A DNA stretch of 64,000 nucleotides from Cetobacterium sp. NK01 (GCF_024506395.1 NZ_JANIBO010000002.1:310001-374000), one strand, 5' to 3'; counted from the first letter of the stretch, positions 27,526 to 35,182 are shown. Notes: generated by a model from the sequence alone, not told the origin. Numbers and translations are program-made.

Positions 27526-27942
27526 TTATAAAGACTTTAATGCTGCTTTAGCTATTTCCATATCCTCTTCTACTGTTCCTCCACTTACACCAACAGCTCC
27601 TACAATTTCACCTTCTATGACAATAGGAAATCCTCCACCAAAAGTTATTATTCTTGAGTTATTTGTCAAATTAAGACCGTATAAGCTTTCTCCTGGAAGA
27701 ACAACTTCACTTAGTTCATTAGTTCCTTTTTTTAATGCCCAAGCTGTAAAAGCTTTATTTACAGAAATATCAACACTTGTTACAAAAGCTTCATCCATTC
27801 TTTCTAAATATAACAAATTTCCTCCATTGTCAACTACTGAAAATACTACAGGAACTTTTATTTCTTTTGCCTTTTTTAGCGCTGCTTCGCCCATTTTTTT
27901 TGAAGCATTTAAAGTAATTTGATTAAAACTTTTTGTAATCAT
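27526..27942 (-). CDS. GlcG/HbpS-family (DUF336) protein, first gene of the dehydratase operon
   Basis: The 138-residue protein matches DUF336: NASKKMGEAALKKAKEIKVPVVFSVVDNGGNLLYLERMD, followed by SVDISVNKAFTA, GLNLTNNSRIITFGGGFPI and GEIVGAVGVSGGTVEEDM. Members are HbpS, GlcG and the C-terminal domain of PduO; some bind haem or corrinoids. It heads the dehydratase operon, 16 bases before dhaB, as in other dha/pdu clusters. A corrinoid-handling role is plausible but unproven. Confidence 0.88.
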   Translation of the reverse strand: MITKSFNQITLNASKKMGEAALKKAKEIKVPVVFSVVDNGGNLLYLERMDEAFVTSVDISVNKAFTAWALKKGTNELSEVVLPGESLYGLNLTNNSRIITFGGGFPIVIEGEIVGAVGVSGGTVEEDMEIAKAALKSL

Positions 27943-28050
27943 AACTCTTTCCTCCTATTATCAACCATTTTTTATGTTCATATATCGAATATTAACAACT
28001 TTTTCTATATACTTCAAGGTAGTTATCTTTCTTAAATTGGTATTATTTTG

Positions 28051-28110
28051 TCATTTTTATAAAAAATGATCTTTTTTTACCATTTTTAAGTTGTTTTTTA
28101 CCTTGTTTAG
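28051..28110. promoter_or_regulatory. Candidate regulator sites between dehydratase operon and dhaT
   Basis: The 231-base divergent spacer holds a dyad TCATTTTTATAAAAAATGA at 28051-28069. Beyond it are two direct repeats, TTTTTTACC at 28073-28081 and 28094-28102, exactly 21 bases apart and followed by TTTTTAAG and TTGTTTAG. AraC-family proteins bind direct half-sites two helical turns apart, and the PocR/AraC regulator is encoded in this cluster. This is sequence inspection only. Confidence 0.4.
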
Positions 28111-28173
28111 ATATATTTTTTTTGTTACTCTTAAATTGAAACAACAATTACTTTATTTTGGGAGGAAATTATA

Positions 28174-29331
28174 ATGAGATTTTATGATTATTTAATGCCT
28201 AGTGTTAACTTTTTTGGACCAGGATGCCTTAGTGTAGTTGGGGATAGAGCTCAAATACTTAATGGAAAAAAAGCTTTAATTGTTACTGATAAATTCTTAC
28301 ACTCTTTAAGAGATGGAGCTGTTGAAAAAACTATACAGTATTTAAATGAAGCCGGTGTTGAAAGTGTTGTATTTGATAATGTTGAGCCTAATCCTAAAGA
28401 CACAAATGTATATGAAGGTGCAGACATGTATAAAAAAGAGGGTTGTGATATGATTATCACTGTAGGTGGAGGATCACCTCATGACTGTGGTAAGGGAATT
28501 GGGATAGCTGTTACACATCCAGGAGATATTTGTGACTATGCTGGAATTGAAACTTTAATAAATCCACTTCCTCCAATTATTGCTATCAATACTACAGCTG
28601 GAACTGCTTCTGAAGTTACAAGACACGCTGTTATAACTAATACTAAAACTAAAGTTAAGTTTGTTATTGTTAGTTGGAGAAATTTACCACAAGTTTCTAT
28701 TAACGATCCTTTACTTATGCTTGGAAAACCTGCTGGTTTAACTGCTGCTACTGGTATGGATGCGCTTACTCATGCTATTGAAGCTTACGTTTCTAAAGAT
28801 GCTAATCCAGTTACAGACGCTGCTGCTATTCAAGCTATTAAATTAATTTCACAAAATTTAAGACAAGCTGTTGCAAATGGAGAGAATTTAAAAGCTAGAG
28901 AAAATATGGCCTATGGTCCACTTTTAGCTGGAATGGCATTTAATAATGGAAACCTAGGTTATGTTCATGCTATGGCGCACCAATTAGGAGGACTTTATGA
29001 TATGCCACATGGTGTTGCAAACGCTATGTTACTTCCTCATGTTTGTCGTTATAATATGATTGCTAATCCTGAAAAGTTCGCTGATATTGCTGGATTTATG
29101 GGAGAAAAAGTAGATGGATTATCTACAATTGAAGCTGCTGAAAAATCTATTGAAGCTATTTTCAGACTTTCTGGAGATGTAGGAATTCCTAAAAGTTTAA
29201 AAGAAGCTGGTGTTAAAGAGGAAGATATTGAACTTATGTCTATTAACGCTTTAAAAGATGGAAATGCATTTAGTAACCCTAGAAAGGGAAATGAAAAAGA
29301 CGTTGCTAATATATTCAGAAGTGCTATGTAA
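28174..29331 (+). CDS. dhaT: 1,3-propanediol dehydrogenase (iron-containing alcohol dehydrogenase)
   Basis: The 385-residue protein starts RFYDYLMPSVNFFGPGCLSV, like DhaT. It has the NAD-binding GGGSPHDCGKGIG at about 98-110, NTTAGTASEVTRHAVIT, and the metal ligands in GMDALTHAIEAY and MAHQLGGLYDMPHG. It reduces 3-hydroxypropanal to 1,3-propanediol and reoxidises NADH during glycerol fermentation. It is divergent from the dehydratase operon, has an AGGAGG ribosome site, and ends in a terminator. Confidence 0.94.
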   Translation: MRFYDYLMPSVNFFGPGCLSVVGDRAQILNGKKALIVTDKFLHSLRDGAVEKTIQYLNEAGVESVVFDNVEPNPKDTNVYEGADMYKKEGCDMIITVGGGSPHDCGKGIGIAVTHPGDICDYAGIETLINPLPPIIAINTTAGTASEVTRHAVITNTKTKVKFVIVSWRNLPQVSINDPLLMLGKPAGLTAATGMDALTHAIEAYVSKDANPVTDAAAIQAIKLISQNLRQAVANGENLKARENMAYGPLLAGMAFNNGNLGYVHAMAHQLGGLYDMPHGVANAMLLPHVCRYNMIANPEKFADIAGFMGEKVDGLSTIEAAEKSIEAIFRLSGDVGIPKSLKEAGVKEEDIELMSINALKDGNAFSNPRKGNEKDVANIFRSAM

Positions 29332-29357
29332 AAAAACCTCCAATTGGAGGTTTTTTT
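29332..29357 (+). terminator. Rho-independent terminator of dhaT
   Basis: AAAAAACCTCC-AATT-GGAGGTTTTTTT directly follows the stop codon of dhaT. On the other strand it also ends the convergent lipoprotein operon. Confidence 0.92.
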
Positions 29358-29721
29358 AATATGATGAATTATACGGTTGGCTATAGTATGGTCTATCGTA
29401 TTGTTGATTATACTGATTATTGTATTGAGGCTGATTATATTGAGGTTGACCTCCATACTGCGGTTGATTATTATAATAAGGTTGTTGATTTGTATCTTTT
29501 ATTGCTTGAGTTTGATCTTGAACAGATCCTACTAAAGCTCCTGCTGCCGCTCCTATTCCTGCACCTAAAAGAGTCGCACCAGTGTCTCCTCCAATCGCTT
29601 GCCCTAAAAGTGCTCCTGCTCCTGCCCCTACTGTTGTAGATCCTATAGTATTAGAACCAACATTAGAACATCCTGATAAAAGCATTATAGACAAAACTGA
29701 TAATACAAGATATTTTTTCAT
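29356..29721 (-). CDS. Glycine-zipper lipoprotein with Gln/Asn/Tyr-rich tail
   Basis: The 121-residue protein has a lipobox (SIMLLSGCSN, Cys at 18). A Gly/Ala zipper follows (GAGAGALLGQAIGG and GAGIGAAAGALVGS, about 32-67), as in the YMGG/glycine-zipper-2TM outer-membrane lipoproteins. The tail from about 75 repeats QPQY/NQY units. It starts behind AAAGGAG, 28 bases after the stop of the putative selenoprotein gene, so it is likely the third gene of that operon. Related proteins affect envelope stability; a specific role is unknown. Confidence 0.82.
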   Translation of the reverse strand: MKKYLVLSVLSIMLLSGCSNVGSNTIGSTTVGAGAGALLGQAIGGDTGATLLGAGIGAAAGALVGSVQDQTQAIKDTNQQPYYNNQPQYGGQPQYNQPQYNNQYNQQYDRPYYSQPYNSSY

Positions 29722-29749
29722 AATTTAACTCCTTTCACTCTTTCAAAAT

Positions 29750-30043
29750 TTATTTATTTTCTTCTACACCTATTATCATTGGAAAAAATGGAATTTTTAG
29801 CACTTTAAAAATTCTATAGTTTTTATGTTTAGGTACACTTCTATCTATATAAACATTCACATTTTTATAAACTATTTTTTCTCCACATTTTTGTTTCTTA
29901 TCTCCTGTTATAAGATCAACCTGAACATCAAATATAACCGGACATCATTTACTTCCTTTAGTATCTTCTAAATATAATTTGATATCTTTGACATCTTTTT
30001 CTCTTAAATAGTTTAAAACTTCTTCATCAATATTTATATCCAT
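29750..30043 (-). CDS. Putative selenoprotein: HesB-like / CC-Se-motif protein with in-frame TGA (Sec33)
   Basis: The frame begins at ATG 30043 (MDINIDEEVLNYLREKDVKD) and runs 97 residues to TAA at 29750-29752, interrupted only by TGA at 29947-29945. The TGA is codon 33 and is followed by TGT, giving GSK-U-C-PVIFDVQ. The Sec-Cys pair and the preceding pattern of a helix with NYLREKD, then IKLYLED and a Gly-Ser turn, match the small HesB/IscA-like proteins whose CC motif becomes UC in some anaerobes (family knowledge). The 65 codons after the TGA stay open, with a second Cys in KQKCGEK. A hairpin immediately downstream looks like a bacterial SECIS. The ATG sits seven bases after GAGG and overlaps the upstream small membrane gene's region. 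A pseudogene or sequencing error remains possible. Function may be redox or metal/sulfur handling. Confidence 0.75.
29905..29947 (-). promoter_or_regulatory. Candidate bacterial SECIS element at the TGA of the selenoprotein gene
   Basis: Downstream of the TGA, GUUAUA (29938-29933) pairs perfectly with UAUAAC (29912-29907). An inner GAU/AUC helix closes a ten-base loop GUUCAGGUUG that contains GGU. The loop begins 18 bases after the TGA, within the distance known for SelB-recognised hairpins. A 3x1 internal loop separates the two helices. Confidence 0.62.
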
Positions 30044-30045
30044 TA

Positions 30046-30207
30046 TTATTCCTCTACAATTATAGTTCTATTTATCATAAACTTTATAAGAGAAAATAAA
30101 AAGAATGGAGACGCTAATCCAAATGTTATTACAACTAAAACTGTCCATCCCAATAGAAATAATAAACTATCTGCAAAACCTACATCACATCTTAATCTTC
30201 TAGACAT
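30046..30207 (-). CDS. Small membrane protein (DUF898-like), upstream partner of the selenoprotein gene
   Basis: A 53-codon frame starts at ATG 30207 (MSRRLRCDVGFADSLLFLLG) and ends with TAA at 30048-30046. It has one long or two short hydrophobic helices (LLFLLGWTVLVVITFGL and PFFLFSLIKFM), then a charged end. The LGW...ITFG...PFF pattern recalls the repeat unit of DUF898/YjgN membrane proteins. Ribosome site AAGAGGTGAAG precedes it. Its own 3' end supplies the GAGG site for the next gene. No function can be assigned. Confidence 0.65.
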   Translation of the reverse strand: MSRRLRCDVGFADSLLFLLGWTVLVVITFGLASPFFLFSLIKFMINRTIIVEE

Positions 30208-30365
30208 TTTCTTCACCTCTTTATTATTTTTATTCTATAATAATATATTTTTTCTTTTAATTTTACAAGATTTTTTCTAAACAATCTATTTCAACTTCTA
30301 GACATTAAATAATTAATATTGTATAATAAAGAGATAAAATTAAAGAAAAGTGAGGAGTTTATAGA

Positions 30366-31043
30366 ATGACTAAAGAACTATTTAAAGGAAGTGTAGTTTT
30401 AAATCCAGTTCCAGCTGTAGTTATAACATCACAAAACAAAGATGGTATAAATAATGCGTTTACAGTAGCATGGACAGGGACTATTTGTACAAATCCTCCT
30501 ATGCTTTCTATCTCAATTAGACCTGAAAGATTATCATATGAATATATTAAAGAATCCATGGAGTTCACAGTTAATCTACCAAATACTTTTCAAGTTAGAG
30601 AAACTGATTATTGCGGTGTTATTTCAGGAAGAGATGTAGATAAAATAAAACATCTTGGATTAACAGCTAAACCTGGACATCACGTTAACTCTCCATATTT
30701 AGAAGAATTTCCTATAAATATCGAGTGTAAAGTTAAGCAGATTATTCCATTAGGAACTCATGATTTATTTTTAGCAGAAGTTGTTGGGTCACATATCAAT
30801 AAAAATATAATCGATGAAAAAGGAAAAATACATTTCGAATGGGCTAATCTAATCAACTATTGTCATGGAGAATATTTTCCAATGTCTAAAAAACCTATTG
30901 GGCAATTTGGGTTTTCAGTTGCTAAAAATCCGATATTAGTTGAAAAATATCAGCATATTAAATCTTACTTAGAATATAGAGATGAGAAAAATAATAAAAA
31001 ACCTAGAAAAAAGGTTAAAAATAAAGTAAAAAAGAAAAAATAA
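30366..31043 (+). CDS. Flavin reductase-family protein (FMN-binding split barrel)
   Basis: The 225-residue protein has the DIM6/NTAB-type flavin reductase fold: PVPAVVITSQNKDGINNAFTVAWTGTIC, PPMLSISIRPERLSYEYIKES and EFTVNLPNT. HHVNSPYLEEFPINIECKV follows. Members bind FMN and act as flavin reductases or as unknown-function flavoproteins of anaerobes. The C-terminus is a Lys-rich tail. GAGGAG precedes ATG 30366. It is a single gene closed by a terminator. Confidence 0.88.
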   Translation: MTKELFKGSVVLNPVPAVVITSQNKDGINNAFTVAWTGTICTNPPMLSISIRPERLSYEYIKESMEFTVNLPNTFQVRETDYCGVISGRDVDKIKHLGLTAKPGHHVNSPYLEEFPINIECKVKQIIPLGTHDLFLAEVVGSHINKNIIDEKGKIHFEWANLINYCHGEYFPMSKKPIGQFGFSVAKNPILVEKYQHIKSYLEYRDEKNNKKPRKKVKNKVKKKK

Positions 31044-31053
31044 AATACAATAA

Positions 31054-31094
31054 AAAAGAGCAGATGGGCAGCTTATAACCCATCTGCTCTTTAA
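31054..31094 (+). terminator. Rho-independent terminator
   Basis: AGAGCAGATGGG pairs with CCCATCTGCTCT around a nine-base loop, followed by TTTA. It lies between the flavin reductase and MATE genes. Confidence 0.88.
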
Positions 31095-31113
31095 TTTACA
31101 AAAGGAGTGTTAC

Positions 31114-32469
31114 ATGTTTCAAAAATTTAAATTCGAAAAAAGTTTTATCAAAATGTTAATGGCTTTAGCCATCCCTATTATCTTGCAAAGTTTAATTACA
31201 GCCTCTTTAAACCTTTTAGATAATATTATGGTTGGTAAATTGGGAGAAAGTGAGATCGCTGCAGTTGGTTTATCTAACCAATTTTATATGATTTTCTTTT
31301 ATTCAGTAGCTGGAGTAGGAATGGGAGCTTCTATTTTTATGTCTCAACTTTGGGGTAAAAAAGATGTAAAAAAAATTCATGAATTTTTAGATCTTTCCCT
31401 TTTAATATCTCTTGGTGTTTCTATATTTTTTGCTGCTATTGCACTAATTTTTCCAGCAAATATAATTCATATTTTTTTAAATGACCCTGTTGTTACTTCC
31501 TTAGGAGTTAGTTATTTAAGGATTGTTTCTGTCAGTTATATCTTATCCTCTATAACATTGGCCTACTCTATGGCTCTTAGAAGTACTGCTCAAACTAAAT
31601 TACCTATGTACGGAAGTATTGTTGGAATTCTTTTCAATGGACTTTTAAACTATATATTTATTTTTGGTAAATTTGGAGCACCTAAAATGGGAGTAGCTGG
31701 TGCAGCCTTGGGAACAACTGTTTCAAGAACTATGGAGCTTGCTTTTCTTTTATTTATGATTTATAACTATAATAATGTTATTGCTACAAAATTTCATGGA
31801 CTAAAAGAACTCTCTATAAAAAAATTAAAAGAATTCTTTAAAATCGCATCTCCAGTTATCTTTAATGATATTATGTGGATTTTAGGAATTTCTACTTATT
31901 CTATTGCTTATGCTAAACTTGGAGTTAATGCCACTGCAACTATGCAGATTGCAATAACTGTTAATAACATGTTCAATATTTTTGGTATTGGTATTGGTGC
32001 AGCTTCAGCTATTATAATAGGAAATAAAATTGGTGCCGGATTAAAAGAAGAAGCTTATTCTCTATCTATTAAAATCTCGCAATTTGGAGTTTTTCTTGGG
32101 ATTATTATAGGAATAATATTCTATTTTATTTCTCCACTTTTCGTTGGCGTATTCAAAATAACTCCAGAAACTGCTAAAAATGTAATTACAGTTTTAAAAA
32201 TAATGGCATTCTTTATTCCTGCAAGATTTTATGCTATTATACAAGTAATAGGTACTTTAAGAGGTGGTGGAGATGTTGTTTACGCAATAACTACTGAGAT
32301 GATTGGAATTTGGATTATTGGAATTCCAATGGCTTTTGCTGCTATTCACTTTATCCCTGGACTATCTATAACAACACTATACTTTATAATCTGTTTAGAG
32401 GAGCTTGTTAAATGTGCTATAACTTATCCTCGTGTTACGTCTTATAAATGGATTAGAAGTTTAGTTTAA
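31114..32469 (+). CDS. MATE family efflux transporter
   Basis: The 451-residue polytopic protein has two MatE repeats of six helices. The first begins ALAIPIILQSLITASLNLLDNIMVGKLGE, with AVGLSNQFYMIFF and GASIFMSQLWGKKD; the second begins IASPVIFNDIMWILGISTYSIAYAKLG. NorM/DinF-type members export cationic drugs or metabolites using Na+ or H+. AAAGGAGTG precedes the ATG. The antiporter gene follows after 13 bases, so they are probably cotranscribed. Confidence 0.92.
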   Translation: MFQKFKFEKSFIKMLMALAIPIILQSLITASLNLLDNIMVGKLGESEIAAVGLSNQFYMIFFYSVAGVGMGASIFMSQLWGKKDVKKIHEFLDLSLLISLGVSIFFAAIALIFPANIIHIFLNDPVVTSLGVSYLRIVSVSYILSSITLAYSMALRSTAQTKLPMYGSIVGILFNGLLNYIFIFGKFGAPKMGVAGAALGTTVSRTMELAFLLFMIYNYNNVIATKFHGLKELSIKKLKEFFKIASPVIFNDIMWILGISTYSIAYAKLGVNATATMQIAITVNNMFNIFGIGIGAASAIIIGNKIGAGLKEEAYSLSIKISQFGVFLGIIIGIIFYFISPLFVGVFKITPETAKNVITVLKIMAFFIPARFYAIIQVIGTLRGGGDVVYAITTEMIGIWIIGIPMAFAAIHFIPGLSITTLYFIICLEELVKCAITYPRVTSYKWIRSLV

Positions 32470-32482
32470 TTTAGGAGGATTT

Positions 32483-33403
32483 ATGCTATCTTTAATTATT
32501 TTACTTATTGGAGTTTTATTTTTAGTCTTTGGAGCTAATTTTCTTGTTGATGGAGCATCAGTAATAGCAAAAAGATTTAATATTCCTAATATTGTCATCG
32601 GACTTACTATAGTAGCTTTTGGTACCTCTGCTCCTGAGCTTGTGGTAAATGTCATTTCTGCACTTAATGGCAAATCTGCTATTACTTTAGGAAATGTTAT
32701 TGGAAGTAATGTTATAAATGTTCTTGTTATTTTAGGAATCACATCTATTATTTATCCTTTGACAGTAGCTAGAAATACAGTAAGATTTGAGATTCCTATA
32801 GCTCTTTTTGCATCAGTTTTAACATATGTCTTATCTAAGAATGGAGTTTTAACTCGAGTTGATGGCTTTATATTACTTGGTTTTTTCCTTTTATTCCTTA
32901 TGTATAACACATATTTAACAGTTACAAATAGAGAAGAAAGTGAACTTGAAGTTAAAAATTATACTTTACCTATTGCTATCGGTGTTACTGTTCTTGGTTT
33001 CATTCTCCTTGTATTTGGAGGAAAATTTATTGTTGATTCTGCTGTTAATTTAGCAAGAAATTTTGGAATTTCTGAAAGAGTCATCTCAGTTACAGTCGTT
33101 TCTCTAGGAACATCTTTACCTGAACTGGCAACTTCAGTTGTTGCCGCTTTTAAGAAAAATACGGATATTGCAATTGGTAACGTTGTTGGTTCTAATATTT
33201 TTAATACATTCTTTATTCTGGGAATATCTGCTGTTATTACTCCGATAGATGTTCCTAATAACGCATTTATAGATTTAATTTTAAATATGGTTTCTTCTAT
33301 ACTTCTTTTAGCCTTTGTCTTAAGAAACTATAGATTAAATAGAGTTCATGGACTTTTATTTTTAAGTGTTTACTCTACATATTTATACTCTCTTTTTAAA
33401 TAA
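32483..33403 (+). CDS. Calcium/sodium antiporter (CaCA family, YrbG-like)
   Basis: The 306-residue membrane protein has the two inverted alpha repeats of the family: GLTIVAFGTSAPELVVNVIS with GNVIGSNVINVLVILG, and TVVSLGTSLPELATSVVAA with GNVVGSNIFNTFFILG. The conserved Glu in each PEL binds the cation. It exchanges Na+ or K+ for Ca2+ across the inner membrane. An AGGAGG site precedes the ATG. Confidence 0.94.
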   Translation: MLSLIILLIGVLFLVFGANFLVDGASVIAKRFNIPNIVIGLTIVAFGTSAPELVVNVISALNGKSAITLGNVIGSNVINVLVILGITSIIYPLTVARNTVRFEIPIALFASVLTYVLSKNGVLTRVDGFILLGFFLLFLMYNTYLTVTNREESELEVKNYTLPIAIGVTVLGFILLVFGGKFIVDSAVNLARNFGISERVISVTVVSLGTSLPELATSVVAAFKKNTDIAIGNVVGSNIFNTFFILGISAVITPIDVPNNAFIDLILNMVSSILLLAFVLRNYRLNRVHGLLFLSVYSTYLYSLFK

Positions 33404-33424
33404 AATAAAAAGGAGGAGATTAAA

Positions 33425-34297
33425 ATTAAAATAATATATGAGAATGAAGATTCACCTATTGGAATAGTTCAAATTATACATGGTATGAGCGAGTATTCTG
33501 ATCGATACCTTGAGTTTGCAGTTTTTTTAAATATAAATAGATATATTGTTGTTTTATCTGATCATAGAGGTCATGGTCAAGAAGCTTTAGAAAATAAAAC
33601 TTTGGGAATGTTTAGTGATTCTTTTGACATTTTAGTTTTTGATCAAGTTAATATAAGTAAAGCTATAAAAGAGCAATTCCCAAAACTACCTATTTTTATT
33701 TTAGGCCATAGTATGGGATCTTTTATAGCACAAAAACATATGAAAGTATATTCTAAGGAACAATTCAATTATATTTTCATGGGGAGTTGTTACGAAAGAA
33801 AACTTATGACTTTTATTGGAAAAGCTCTTTTTAAATCAATATCTCTTTTAACAGATAATCCTAAAAAAATTTTTAATAAAATCATTTTTTTAGGAGCTAA
33901 CTCAAAAATTAATGACAAAAATAAGAATAGTTCATCTTGGTTAAGTAGAGATCCTAAAGTCGTAGAAAATTTTTTAAAAGATCCTCATTGTGGGTTTAGT
34001 TATACTCCTAAATTTTATTATAATTTTTTAGATTTTTTATCTAAACTTTATGAAGAAAATAGCTTTAATTTCGTGAATAGAAATACTCCTATTTTAATTA
34101 TCTCTGGAGAATCTGATCCTATTGGTCTTTATGGAGTTGGTGTAAAATCTCTTTATCATTTTTATTTTAACTTAGGTTTTAAAAACATTTCATTAAAACT
34201 TTACAAAAACTGTAGGCATGAAATTTTAAATGAATTAAATAAACATGATGTATATAAAGATATATTATTTTGGTTAAACAAAAAAGGAAGAAATTAA
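33425..34297 (+). CDS. Alpha/beta hydrolase (lysophospholipase/monoglyceride lipase-like), apparent ATT start
   Basis: The conserved fold begins IKIIYENEDSPIGIVQIIHG, the oxyanion HGMSEYSDRY motif, then DHRGHGQ and the nucleophile GHSMGS (Ser near residue 99). A late Asp (SGESDP) and His (NCRHEILNE) complete the triad. The first canonical codon, ATG 33485, would delete the first beta strand and cut the HG motif. No ATG, GTG or TTG lies in frame between the upstream stop at 33401 and 33485. AGGAGG at 33411-33416 sits eight bases before ATT 33425, which I take as the start. An earlier ATT at 33419 is too close to that site. Confidence 0.75.
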   Translation: MKIIYENEDSPIGIVQIIHGMSEYSDRYLEFAVFLNINRYIVVLSDHRGHGQEALENKTLGMFSDSFDILVFDQVNISKAIKEQFPKLPIFILGHSMGSFIAQKHMKVYSKEQFNYIFMGSCYERKLMTFIGKALFKSISLLTDNPKKIFNKIIFLGANSKINDKNKNSSSWLSRDPKVVENFLKDPHCGFSYTPKFYYNFLDFLSKLYEENSFNFVNRNTPILIISGESDPIGLYGVGVKSLYHFYFNLGFKNISLKLYKNCRHEILNELNKHDVYKDILFWLNKKGRN

Positions 34298-34310
34298 TCT
34301 TCCTTTTTTT
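34279..34310. terminator. Bidirectional Rho-independent terminator
   Basis: AAAAAAGGAAGA pairs with TCTTCCTTTTTT at the end of the hydrolase gene. It is shared with the convergent YczE-like gene. Confidence 0.88.
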
Positions 34311-34963
34311 TATTTTAATACTTTTCTTTTTAAAATTTTAAATTCTGATATTATACTTCGATGCTCTAATTTTTTTATATCCTGACTATTTATCTTAAAA
34401 AAATATTGAATTAATGGTCCAACACATAATGAAGATATAACTGTTCCAATACCTATTGTTCCTCCTAAAATATATCCAAAACTTAGAACAACTATCTCAA
34501 TACATGTCTTAATTTTCCATAATGGATATTTTGATTTTTTTGTTAAAATAACCATTAAACCATCTCTTGGTCCACATCCCAACCCTGTGGATATATAAAC
34601 ATAACAACCATAGCTAAATATTAATATTCCCACTATCAAGATTATTATTTTTTTTAATAGTAAATCTCCTTTAGGAATTATATCTAAATAAATATACATA
34701 TCTATGAAGACTCCAACTAACAAAAAATTTATTATAGTTCCGCTTCCAATTGGTTGCTTTAAAAAAATACTAAATAAAACAACAAATGCTCCAACTAATA
34801 AATTAGCCTCTCCTAAAGTTATTCCTATTGTTTTGTTTAATCCTTGATTTAAAACATCCCATGGTGATAATCCTAAATTTGAATTTAAAATAGTTACCAC
34901 ACCTAGTGCACATAGTAACAACCCTATCATCAACTTTAAATATTTTAATAATTCATGCTTCAT
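34310..34963 (-). CDS. YczE/YyaS/YitT-like integral membrane protein
   Basis: The 217-residue protein has five or six hydrophobic helices and the pattern LLLCALGVVTILNSNLGLSPWDVLNQGL, a known feature of YczE/YyaS proteins. GCGPRDGLMV repeats this motif in the second half (GLGCGPRDGLM), suggesting internal duplication. Function of the family is poorly defined; YczE influences surfactin production in Bacillus. It is a single gene oriented away from the TPP riboswitch. Confidence 0.85.
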   Translation of the reverse strand: MKHELLKYLKLMIGLLLCALGVVTILNSNLGLSPWDVLNQGLNKTIGITLGEANLLVGAFVVLFSIFLKQPIGSGTIINFLLVGVFIDMYIYLDIIPKGDLLLKKIIILIVGILIFSYGCYVYISTGLGCGPRDGLMVILTKKSKYPLWKIKTCIEIVVLSFGYILGGTIGIGTVISSLCVGPLIQYFFKINSQDIKKLEHRSIISEFKILKRKVLK

Positions 34964-35061
34964 TGTTTTTTTCCTTTCGTAATTTTTCTTGAAATATTAT
35001 ATCACTTTTAAAGAAAAAAGAAAATTTTATTTGATTTTTTTTTAATTTGATGTACAATAAC

Positions 35062-35152
35062 CTTGCTAGGGGTGCCTTTTAGGCTGAGAGACTTTTATGA
35101 AAAAGTTAACCCTTCGAACCTGATTTGGTTAAAACCAACGTAGGGAAGCTAT
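35062..35152 (+). ncRNA. TPP riboswitch (THI element)
   Basis: The segment has GCTAGGGGTGCC, GGCTGAGAGA and ACCCTTCGAACCTGAT, then GGTTAAAACCAACGTAGGGAAGC. These are the conserved THI-box elements in the right order. It precedes a terminator and the thiSGHFE operon, so thiamin pyrophosphate should stop transcription. Confidence 0.97.
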
Positions 35153-35182
35153 TTTATTTAGTTATTCAATTAACTTTTTAAG

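Noticed and set aside
29361..29639. Plus-strand frame of 92 codons opposite the glycine-zipper lipoprotein
   Set aside because: It is Leu/Tyr-rich shadow sequence without a ribosome site and opposes a gene with a clear lipobox.
29750..30043. Reading the TGA-split gene as a plain pseudogene
   Set aside because: Only one stop interrupts it, it is precisely TGA before a Cys codon, a SECIS-like hairpin follows, and ribosome site and spacing are intact. The option is kept in the confidence value.
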